DNA of 5,740 bases. Origin: Aquirhabdus sp. (lineage in GTDB: Bacteria; Pseudomonadota; Gammaproteobacteria; Pseudomonadales; Moraxellaceae). Position 1 is the first letter of the stretch. Each line of letters opens with the position of its first letter. The stretch is taken from the NCBI GenBank assembly GCA_030152425.1, contig JASLJP010000107.1:1-5740 (forward strand). Reading direction: 5' to 3'. Below the pieces are notes generated by a model, which saw nothing but the letters and a program-made list of their open reading frames with translations, searched no databases and was not told the DNA's origin. The position numbers were made by a program, and so were the translations under genes. Below are positions 1 to 5,406 of the stretch, in pieces.

Positions 1-617
1 AAATCGAAGCCCGTGTCCAAACCATTCGTCATCAAATCGAAGAAGCAACGTCGGACTATGACCGCGAAAAACTGCAAGAGCGCGTTGCAAAACTCGCGGG
101 CGGTGTGGCTGTGATCAAAATCGGCGCTGCAACAGAAGTCGAAATGAAAGAGAAGAAAGACCGTGTGGATGATGCCCTGCATGCGACTCGCGCAGCGGTA
201 GAAGAGGGTGTAGTTGCAGGTGGTGGTGTCGCACTGGTACGTGCTGTAGCAGCGCTTGATGGCCTCAAAGGCATCAACGATGACCAAACAGCCGGTATCA
301 ATATTCTGCGCCGTGCAATGGAGTCTCCACTGCGTCAAATCGTCACCAACGCGGGCGAAGAAGCATCTGTCGTTGTGAATGCGGTTAAAAATGGCAAAGG
401 TAACTTTGGCTACAACGCAGCAACCGGAGAATACGGCGACATGATCGAGATGGGTATTCTTGATCCAGCTAAAGTCACCCGCTCCGCATTGGAAAACGCA
501 GCGTCTGTTGCAGGTCTGATGCTGACGACCGAAGCCATGATCACCGACTTCCCAGAAGAAAAAGGCTCGGCGCCTGATATGGGCGGCATGGGCGGCGGTA
601 TGGGCGGTATGATGTAA
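1..617 (+). CDS. groL: Chaperonin GroEL (60 kDa, Hsp60), C-terminal part; 5' end outside the window
   Basis: GroEL is the ATP-driven cytosolic double-ring chaperonin that encloses unfolded proteins together with GroES. The reading frame is open from base 3 and gives 204 residues, beginning near E. coli residue 342, so the end of the apical domain and the intermediate and equatorial segments are present. Visible hallmarks are VAVIKIGAATEVEMKEKK, the DALHATRAAVEEG stretch whose first Asp (codon at 171-173) matches the catalytic Asp398 of E. coli, the nucleotide-contacting GGG after VVA, GYNAATGEYG and GILDPAKVTRSAL, which carry further ATP-site residues. The protein ends in the flexible Gly-Gly-Met tail (MGGMGGGMGGMM) that projects into the ring cavity. 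All key residues are intact. groES would be expected upstream, outside the window. A strong terminator follows 46 bases after the stop. Identification is essentially certain. Confidence 0.98.
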   Translation, partial: IEARVQTIRHQIEEATSDYDREKLQERVAKLAGGVAVIKIGAATEVEMKEKKDRVDDALHATRAAVEEGVVAGGGVALVRAVAALDGLKGINDDQTAGINILRRAMESPLRQIVTNAGEEASVVVNAVKNGKGNFGYNAATGEYGDMIEMGILDPAKVTRSALENAASVAGLMLTTEAMITDFPEEKGSAPDMGGMGGGMGGMM

Positions 618-662
618 TATGTTTGCTGTATTAGCCGATTAGGCTGATCGCACAGCGAAATG

Positions 663-697
663 AGCCTCTGTGACGGTAACGTCTCAGAGGCTTTTTT
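663..697 (+). terminator. Rho-independent terminator of the groL transcript
   Basis: A perfect 8-bp stem AGCCTCTG/CAGAGGCT (663-670 with 685-692) continues, after a T-T mismatch, into a GAC/GTC pairing around the loop GGTAAC. A run of six T (692-697) follows directly. It lies 46 bases after the groL stop and is the only structure in the groL-DUF4112 gap (618-785), so it probably ends the groESL transcript. The minus-strand side lacks a comparable T run, so I read it as one-directional. Confidence 0.9.
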
Positions 698-785
698 ACG
701 TCGCGTACACCAACAAAATTCCTATACAGCATGCGGTATCGTCTCGATTACACTTGGTTTTTGGATATTAGAAGAAGATGCGCTC

Positions 786-1349
786 ATGCCTAAAACAATC
801 ACCAAAACTGAAGCGCTTGTCCTAGAGCGCCAACTGGCAACTTATACCAATATGATGGACGGTCTCGTCCGTATCCCGTTTACCCGGCAAGGTATCGGTC
901 TGGATGCTGCTATTGGGACGATTCCGGTTGTCGGGGATCTGACGGGCTTGGGCTTGACGTTTGTCGCCATCTTCAAAGCATGGCAGATTGGAGTGCCCAT
1001 GCATAAATTAATGCCCGCACTGCGATTGGCATTGCTGGATCTAGGGATCGGCTGGATTCCGGTGATTGGTGACATTTCCGATATTTTTGTGCGCCCGAGT
1101 CGGCGTGCGCTCGACATCGTCCATACTCATCTGCGTGAGGTGCATGGTGTGCAAAGTACGGCGCATATGGATCATCCGATCCTGCATCGGATGCTCGAGG
1201 CGCGTCAGCAGCAGTCTGGATTCTGGCGCAACCCTGTCGTGACGTGGCTGTGGCTGCATATCCCTGATTTATTGGGAGTGATCGTGCTGCTGATCATGGG
1301 TCTGTTTATGTATTTTAGTATTAGCTGGCTGTGGGGGCTGTTTCACTGA
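786..1349 (+). CDS. DUF4112 family small membrane protein, function unknown
   Basis: A 187-residue protein whose N-terminal ~120 residues fit the DUF4112 family: a lead helix with MDGLVRIPFTRQGIGLDAAIG, then IPVVGDLTG (46-54) and, 45 residues on, the related IPVIGDISD (91-99). The hydrophobic stretches around these motifs are probably membrane-associated. A strong C-terminal transmembrane segment covers about residues 160-183 (DLLGVIVLLIMGLFMYFSIS), after a His/Gln-rich linker at 117-145. No enzymatic motif is visible and no role is established for the family. The frame stays open back to 660, but that would start inside the groL terminator. ATG 786 fits the family N-terminus and has a purine-rich GAAGAAG stretch upstream, though this is a weak ribosome site. 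Its 3' end overlaps the opposing zinc-ribbon gene by 7 bases. No convincing promoter was found between the terminator and the gene. Confidence 0.85.
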   Translation: MPKTITKTEALVLERQLATYTNMMDGLVRIPFTRQGIGLDAAIGTIPVVGDLTGLGLTFVAIFKAWQIGVPMHKLMPALRLALLDLGIGWIPVIGDISDIFVRPSRRALDIVHTHLREVHGVQSTAHMDHPILHRMLEARQQQSGFWRNPVVTWLWLHIPDLLGVIVLLIMGLFMYFSISWLWGLFH

Positions 1350-1558
1350 GATCGCTTTGGCGTCGTTTTCCCTGCGGGTAGTGGGGTGATCGCGATGCCT
1401 TGCTGGTTCTCTGAGATTTCGACGACTTCGAGTGGACTCAGGAAGTAATTGCACTTGAGGCAGGTTGCACCGGTGATTCTATCCTTGCGGTCAGGGTGGG
1501 GGATGACTTTAAAGTGTGTGCCGCCGCATTTCGGACACACAGTGGTTAACTCTTCCAT
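1343..1558 (-). CDS. Small zinc-ribbon protein, function unknown
   Basis: A 71-residue protein with two CxxC knuckles: CPKCGG (Cys8, Cys11) and CLKC (Cys33, Cys36), spaced as in a treble-clef or zinc-ribbon fold binding one Zn. A hydrophobic/acidic strand (SPLEVVEIS) and a basic Pro/Lys/Arg tail (PAGKTTPKRSQ) follow. No membrane segment is present, so a cytoplasmic location is expected. Such ribbons can bind nucleic acid or protein; nothing here says which. The frame could begin at GTG 1588, but a candidate promoter at 1591-1619 would put the transcript start near 1583, which favours ATG 1558. The ribosome site is poor (GGG 8-10 bases upstream, in or beside a small hairpin loop). The stop codon lies inside the end of the convergent DUF4112 gene. 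I recognise the fold but not a named family. Confidence 0.78.
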   Translation of the reverse strand: MEELTTVCPKCGGTHFKVIPHPDRKDRITGATCLKCNYFLSPLEVVEISENQQGIAITPLPAGKTTPKRSQ

Positions 1559-1590
1559 GACACGACCCGTGTTTTTCCCATGTGGCACTA

Positions 1591-1619
1591 GTTATAACAT
1601 ACGCCGTACATGCTGAATA
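1591..1619 (-). promoter_or_regulatory. Candidate extended -10 promoter for the zinc-ribbon gene
   Basis: Read on the minus strand: TATTCA (1619-1614, a poor -35), a 17-base spacer, then TATAAC (1596-1591) preceded by TGT, which makes an extended -10 (TGnTATAAC). The expected start near 1583 leaves a leader of about 25 bases before ATG 1558. The element lies in the 106-base gap after the DUF3108 gene, so the zinc-ribbon gene may be transcribed alone. That gap shows only weak inverted repeats (ATAGCA/TGCTAT, 1635-1640 with 1654-1659) and no T-tract terminator. Predicted from sequence only. Confidence 0.4.
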
Positions 1620-1664
1620 GGATGCGCCAGCGGTATAGCACGAGCCTGCTGGTTGCTATGTGTT

Positions 1665-3032
1665 TTAAAACTCATCCGGTAACTGGGGCAACTGATCTGG
1701 TGTGCCCTCGAGTTTAGGTGCAAAGTTACTGGGCATGGTCTGCTGCTCAGGTGCGGCCTGCGGTTTTTTACCAAAGATAGTTTTGCCTTCGATCGCAAGC
1801 GAGCTCAAGCTGAGCTCGATTTTATAGCTTTCCCAGTTGACCCTGATTTTGACCGGCATATTGCGGTAGTCGGGTGCGAGCCAAACATCTGCGGTTACTA
1901 CGCTATTACCACCACTACTGACGCCTTTGACGCGGATGGTGCGTACCTTACCCACTGGGAGCTTGAGTAGCTCTTCATCCGTCAGCTCAAAATGCAGGTT
2001 ATAGATGCCCGTGCCCATCGTGAGTTGGATGTCTTGGGCTTTGTCGCCATAGGCCAAAGCCATTTGAAAACCCAGGCTGGTGATGTCTTGAATCGAATTA
2101 TTAAAGGGCATGGTCTTTGGCTTGGTCGTTCGACCGTAGGTCATGATCATACTTTGACGGTCAAATTTAGCGAAGCGCCAGACTTTATTGTTGATCGAGA
2201 TTTGAAAGTATTCGGGTTGCAGGCCTTGTTCAGTGAGATTGCCGTCACTACTGACGATGCCGTGAAAACCAAACACACTGCCTTGCTGAGTGACATTGTA
2301 ACGCCGTCCTTCCATACGCCACTCGCTGTCCAAGTTCACCCCAAATCCATTGACGGATGTGCGATAGGTAGCTTGTAACTGTACAGGGAAGGTCGGTGGC
2401 TCGTTGGTCGGAATTGGGATTTTCGATTTAGGGGCTTTGATGGGTTCTGCCGATGCCTCTATGTGTACCGTGGAGTCATCAATGAGACTGTTTTTTAGGC
2501 TGTAGCTCCGGTCTGTTTTGTCTTCGCTATCGAGTGCCACTTGGATGGTGCTATTCACCGAGTCGTCTGCAGGCGGCACTGCCTTGGGGCTAGGTGCGTT
2601 CATCAGTTCATCATACAGATTACTACTGGCTTGTTCGCGTTGATCCGCCGCGCTCGGTAGTGGCCTCTTCATCGGCTTTGCTTTGGCTGGCCCGTGGGGT
2701 TTGATGATGGTCTGTGCAACCACAGGCTTAGGCGCTGGAGGAATATCGTGGATCAGACGGATGGTCATGATATTCGGCATATGTGCTTGGCTAGCTGGGG
2801 GCGAGCCGAGCTTGAGTGTGACATGCGGGATGGCTTTGGCTTTCTTGCGTTCGAGCACTTGATCAGGTGTGTCGGGATGGACCAACTGGTGGATTTTTTC
2901 CCGCACGAGTGCTGTAATCGTTTCCCAAGACAGATCACCATCCCACATTACCGGTACTGCGGTGATCAGATGGAGCAGCAGCGACAGCGTCAGCGCGACG
3001 ATGACGAAGTATTTAGTGCTATGTGTCGTCAT
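1665..3032 (-). CDS. DUF3108 domain protein, inner-membrane anchored with Pro-rich periplasmic spacer
   Basis: A 455-residue protein. Residues 8-28 form one hydrophobic segment after a short basic N-terminus and have no clear signal-peptidase or lipobox site, so they look like an uncleaved anchor with the rest in the periplasm. Residues 60-215 are low-complexity and rich in Pro, Lys and Ala (for example PPAPKPVVAQ, KPHGPAKAKP), as in a spacer. Residues about 214-417 match the DUF3108 pattern: an alternating beta-strand domain opening FPVQLQATYRTSVNGFGVNLDSEW, with GLQPEYFQ, the basic-aromatic KVWRFAKFDR, LPVGKVRTIRVKG, a WLAPDYRNMPVKIRV strand and a final I-E-L-S-L-S strand. A polar tail (418-455) follows. 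The family is common next to housekeeping genes in proteobacteria, but its role is unknown. ATG 3032 has GGAT nearby upstream and puts the anchor at the true N-terminus. A possible promoter lies at 3062-3070. TonB resemblance is in layout only. Confidence 0.85.
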   Translation of the reverse strand: MTTHSTKYFVIVALTLSLLLHLITAVPVMWDGDLSWETITALVREKIHQLVHPDTPDQVLERKKAKAIPHVTLKLGSPPASQAHMPNIMTIRLIHDIPPAPKPVVAQTIIKPHGPAKAKPMKRPLPSAADQREQASSNLYDELMNAPSPKAVPPADDSVNSTIQVALDSEDKTDRSYSLKNSLIDDSTVHIEASAEPIKAPKSKIPIPTNEPPTFPVQLQATYRTSVNGFGVNLDSEWRMEGRRYNVTQQGSVFGFHGIVSSDGNLTEQGLQPEYFQISINNKVWRFAKFDRQSMIMTYGRTTKPKTMPFNNSIQDITSLGFQMALAYGDKAQDIQLTMGTGIYNLHFELTDEELLKLPVGKVRTIRVKGVSSGGNSVVTADVWLAPDYRNMPVKIRVNWESYKIELSLSSLAIEGKTIFGKKPQAAPEQQTMPSNFAPKLEGTPDQLPQLPDEF

Positions 3033-3061
3033 GCGAATCCATAACAGCGTTGGATATAGTC

Positions 3062-3070
3062 ATCATAGCA
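3062..3070 (-). promoter_or_regulatory. Candidate extended -10 promoter for the DUF3108 gene
   Basis: On the minus strand TGCTATGAT carries a five-of-six match to TATAAT with the extended TGn in front. No good -35 is present at 17 bases, which an extended -10 can tolerate. Transcription would start near 3055, leaving a leader of about 22 bases before ATG 3032. It sits in the 103-base gap between the DUF2799-type lipoprotein gene and the DUF3108 gene, which has no visible terminator, so read-through from upstream is also possible. Confidence 0.35.
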
Positions 3071-3135
3071 GTGTAGCAATCCTTGCCGCAGAGATGTTTG
3101 TATTTCAGTATCGTGACATGCATGTCGACTTATTA

Positions 3136-3681
3136 TTAAGGCATCAGCAGCGAACGTGCGTAGCGCAACTCATACATGGCATCGTCTATCTCACCGCGCA
3201 GATGGTGTAGTCGACGACGGATATCGCGCGCGCGGCTATCTGAAGTTCTGGGGTCCTTGAGTTCACTGGTCAAGGTGCTTTGTTCGTTGTTTAACTGGTC
3301 GATATGCTGCTTGTCTTCATAGACGCGCAAGCCAGCCTTCAGCGCAGGGCGCAGACCAGGCTGCGCTGCCAGTGGGCAGACATAGATATGATCGCGGCCG
3401 TTGACCGCATCGTCTTGGATGCGTTTGGGCAAGCAATAATAGCGTAGACCTTCGGCGTAGCCTTGCCGATAGGCACTCGTCGCGCTATCGGCAACAGGAA
3501 CTTTGTTGGTGTTGCAGCTATCCAGCCGTTTACCCAAGATGTCTTCTTGTCCGGCGTTACCGTCTTGTTGCCCCAGTTTGAACCAGTCTGCAGTCTGGCA
3601 CTCACCCGCTGTCATGGTTTGGCAGCCGGAAAGCAGCAATAGTGGCAAGGTCAAAAGGATGATTTGAGGTGTGTAACGCAT
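3136..3681 (-). CDS. DUF2799-type outer-membrane lipoprotein, function unknown
   Basis: A 181-residue lipoprotein precursor. Residues 1-19 are a short type II signal peptide with a run of Leu/Ile and the lipobox LSGC; Cys20 would be the lipidated residue. The next residue is Gln rather than Asp, which favours outer-membrane sorting by the Lol system. The mature protein has two related motifs, WFKLGQQDGNAG (33-44) and YRQGYAEGLRYYC (71-83), the spaced Gly-rich pattern typical of DUF2799, and four Cys (28, 56, 83, 102) that could form disulfides. Residues 122-175 are charged and helical, a likely coiled coil. The frame extends to a TTG at 3735 and an ATG at 3705, but ATG 3681 gives a normal signal peptide and has a strong AGGGGG ribosome site. 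It follows holA by 50 bases. Three in-frame TAA codons end it (3138-3130). Role unknown; the family assignment is from motif memory. Confidence 0.85.
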   Translation of the reverse strand: MRYTPQIILLTLPLLLLSGCQTMTAGECQTADWFKLGQQDGNAGQEDILGKRLDSCNTNKVPVADSATSAYRQGYAEGLRYYCLPKRIQDDAVNGRDHIYVCPLAAQPGLRPALKAGLRVYEDKQHIDQLNNEQSTLTSELKDPRTSDSRARDIRRRLHHLRGEIDDAMYELRYARSLLMP

Positions 3682-3687
3682 GTGAAG

Positions 3688-3693
3688 CCCCCT
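3688..3693 (-). promoter_or_regulatory. Ribosome binding site fixing the lipoprotein start
   Basis: AGGGGG on the minus strand stands 6 bases before ATG 3681. It supports this start over the upstream ATG 3705, which has only an ATCACG repeat before it, and over TTG 3735. It is the strongest Shine-Dalgarno-like site before any minus-strand gene in the window. Confidence 0.65.
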
Positions 3694-3731
3694 ATTATTA
3701 TTCATCGTGATCGTGATTGGTTGACTCAACG

Positions 3732-4730
3732 TCAAATGGCGTGGTCAAACAAGGTGAGTCCGGCCAAAGCCACTGCAGCCTGCAAAAGCAAATCCTGTGT
3801 TTTTTCTACACCAACACCTTTGATCGCTTGATCACAGCGCAGCAGTAGATCCAGCCATCCTTGAGTATGACTGCGTTTTACCCGGCGTATAGCTTTCTGA
3901 TAAAGGCCTTGCCGGTTGGACCAAATGCCAAGTGCTTGAAAATTGGGGTTCGGCTGATCGAGCAATTGAATCAACAGGCGCATCTCGCGCGACAGGGTCC
4001 ACAGGATCAATGAGTCCGCTTCACCGGATTCAAACAAATAGTTCAGGATGCGCACCGTGCGTTCCACATCGCCCCCCAGCGCTGCATCAGACAGATCAAA
4101 TAAACTATAACGCGACTGATCAGAGAGTGCCGGCAAAAGTTGTTCGACATCAATCAGTCCGCTGCCACTGGTCAGGAAAGACAGTCGGACCAAAGCTTGG
4201 TGCGCTGCGAGAAGATTGTTTTCAGTCTGCGCCAGTAAGGCATTCCAGGCCGCAGGGGAGAGCTCGATTTTGAGCTTGATGGCTTGATCGCTCAAAAATG
4301 ATTGGCGTTCACGTTCGCCTGGTAACATCAAGGGGACGATGAGGCCGTTGGCCTCGATGAGTTGGAAAAATTTGGTTTTTTGTGCTGCGTTATCCTGTTT
4401 GGGCATATTGATCAGCAGCAGATTGTCCCCGGGAGAGTGGATAAAGCGCTCCAAAGCCTGCATGCCTGCTGTATCGGGTTTGTGTGTGCCGTGGATCTCG
4501 AGCGCCATCGTACTGGCAAATAACGATAAATTATCGAGTAATCCTAGAGCCTCACGCCAGTCGCTGGCTGCGGTAATATCGACCCGCTGACGCTCGATGT
4601 CCTGAGCGCGCCAATGTTGTCGGCACTGATCCAGCAGGCTTTGTGCCAAAAGCGGCTCATCACCATGCAGCAGCCAAACACCCTTGGCATCCTTGATGCG
4701 TTTGCTGGCATTGCTATAGTCGGCTTTCAT
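3732..4730 (-). CDS. holA: DNA polymerase III delta subunit (clamp-loader wrench)
   Basis: HolA is the subunit of the clamp loader (with DnaX and delta prime) that opens the beta sliding clamp so it can be placed on primed DNA. The 332 residues are close to the 343 of E. coli. Visible features are the N-terminal strand and loop VWLLHGDEPLL (18-28), equivalent to YLLLGNDPLL; the beta-clamp-binding LSLFAS (68-73), where Leu70-Phe71 match E. coli Leu73-Phe74; DNLLLINMPKQD (102-113); the ENNLLAAHQALVRLS helix (170-184) that aligns with E. coli EGNLLALAQALERLS; and the collar-domain pattern RYSLFDLSDAALGGD and LILWTLSREMRLLIQL. As usual for delta it has an AAA+ fold without a Walker A motif, so it does not hydrolyse ATP. 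The gene begins 12 bases after the lptE stop, in the same frame, behind a tandem TAA TAG; the only Shine-Dalgarno-like sequence, GGAG, touches the ATG. Confidence 0.97.
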   Translation of the reverse strand: MKADYSNASKRIKDAKGVWLLHGDEPLLAQSLLDQCRQHWRAQDIERQRVDITAASDWREALGLLDNLSLFASTMALEIHGTHKPDTAGMQALERFIHSPGDNLLLINMPKQDNAAQKTKFFQLIEANGLIVPLMLPGERERQSFLSDQAIKLKIELSPAAWNALLAQTENNLLAAHQALVRLSFLTSGSGLIDVEQLLPALSDQSRYSLFDLSDAALGGDVERTVRILNYLFESGEADSLILWTLSREMRLLIQLLDQPNPNFQALGIWSNRQGLYQKAIRRVKRSHTQGWLDLLLRCDQAIKGVGVEKTQDLLLQAAVALAGLTLFDHAI

Positions 4731-4742
4731 CTCCGTGATCTA

Positions 4743-5258
4743 TTAGCGGGCTGCGGGTAGGCGACCCGTTGCCATCTGGCGGACGATTTGCTGGGCGGCT
4801 TCTTGGTACAGCTCAGGGGTGAGGCGCTCTTCTTGCTGGCTCTGGATGCCGACCGTATTGATGTCATACTGGTAGCTACGACGCGTGGCAACTGTACGGA
4901 CGGCGGTAAGTGGTACGCCCTGTGCATCTTCAAGCTGGAAGTCCACTTCGACCCCGACTTCCACTTCGGTAATATTGCCGACCAGTTGGTTGCGCGTTGG
5001 ACGGACGGCGATCACATGCAACCGTGGAGTTCCCGGCTCATCCAACGTGACCCGGTAGGCGATCAGCTCTGCACGGATCCATGACTCCAGCGGTGTTCCG
5101 CCGGGTACAGCGACGCGTAGGTGACGGAAGTTTTCTGGAATGCTGTCGGATCCGCGCAGTTGAAAGCCACAAGCACCGAGCAATAGTACCAAAGCCAAAA
5201 CGATGCACTGCTGTACACGATTTCGGATCCGGGGGGTGGGTGTTTGGGCATCGATCAT
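4743..5258 (-). CDS. lptE: LPS-assembly lipoprotein LptE
   Basis: LptE is the outer-membrane lipoprotein that plugs the LptD barrel and helps insert lipopolysaccharide into the outer leaflet. The 171-residue precursor has a basic N-region, a hydrophobic stretch (19-27) and the lipobox LGAC with Cys30 as lipidation site, followed by GFQLRG, the signature right after the cysteine in LptE (formerly RlpB). The mature part follows the family: a strand LRVAVPG, a helix with SWIRAEL, RLHVIAVRPTRNQ, the long strand pair VEVGVEVDFQLEDAQG / AVRTVATRRSYQYD, and a C-terminal helix LTPELYQEAAQQIVRQM. The position between leuS and holA is the usual one. The N-region before the hydrophobic core is long (18 residues), but ATG 5258 is the only plausible start; CGGA lies 8 bases further upstream as a weak ribosome site. 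Presence implies an LPS-bearing, Gram-negative cell. Confidence 0.96.
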   Translation of the reverse strand: MIDAQTPTPRIRNRVQQCIVLALVLLLGACGFQLRGSDSIPENFRHLRVAVPGGTPLESWIRAELIAYRVTLDEPGTPRLHVIAVRPTRNQLVGNITEVEVGVEVDFQLEDAQGVPLTAVRTVATRRSYQYDINTVGIQSQQEERLTPELYQEAAQQIVRQMATGRLPAAR

Positions 5259-5350
5259 CTTGAATATCCGATTTTAAATTAAAGAGATTGCGGGCGACCC
5301 GCTCAGTGCACCACAGAACAATATTGCATGACAAGAGATGTTTAGTTCAA

Positions 5351-5388
5351 TCTCAACCGCGATGCGTGTATTGCAGACGCGGTTAAGA
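5351..5388 (-). other. Stem-loop in the leuS-lptE intergenic region
   Basis: In minus-strand RNA, UCUUAACCGCG (5388-5378) pairs with CGCGGUUGAGA (5361-5351) over 11 positions with one U-G wobble, around a 16-base loop that can pair further (UGC/GCA). It begins 18 bases after the leuS stop. No T run follows, so it is not a textbook terminator. It may protect the leuS 3' end, act as a processing site, or be a Rho-linked pause. A smaller GCGGG/CCCGC hairpin with a 3-base loop lies nearer lptE (5290-5302). Otherwise the 148-base gap (5259-5406) shows only a weak promoter-like pair, TTGAAC 18 bases before CAATAT. Confidence 0.55.
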
Positions 5389-5406
5389 TGTGACGCACGC
5401 GTTGTC

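Noticed and set aside
660..785. N-terminal extension of the DUF4112 frame starting at ATG 660
   Set aside because: The extension runs straight through the groL terminator hairpin and T run; the encoded residues do not resemble the family, which begins naturally at ATG 786.
1800..1818. Perfect 8-bp hairpin CGAGCTCA/TGAGCTCG inside the DUF3108 gene
   Set aside because: It falls in alternating Glu-Leu-Ser-Leu-Ser-Ser codons (GAG CTC AGC TTG AGC TCG), which produce this symmetry by themselves; no T run follows.
1992..2378. 128-codon plus-strand open frame
   Set aside because: It lies antisense to the DUF3108 domain, has no family features or ribosome site, and the opposite-strand protein is clearly real.
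3682..3735. Longer lipoprotein start at TTG 3735 or ATG 3705
   Set aside because: It would put 8-18 extra polar residues before the signal peptide; ATG 3681 has the AGGGGG ribosome site and a standard lipoprotein N-terminus.
3932..4273. 113-codon plus-strand open frame
   Set aside because: It is antisense to holA, of low-quality composition (Ser/Pro/Arg rich), and has no recognisable domain.
5075..5230. Three GGATCC sites within about 150 bases of lptE
   Set aside because: Each sits in a different codon context, spacing is irregular, and flanks are not repeated, so this is coincidence rather than a repeat unit.
5341..5384. Possible tRNA-like fragment (TAGTTCAATCTC resembles a T-loop)
   Set aside because: No acceptor, D or anticodon arms can be paired around it; the local structure is explained by the single long stem-loop.
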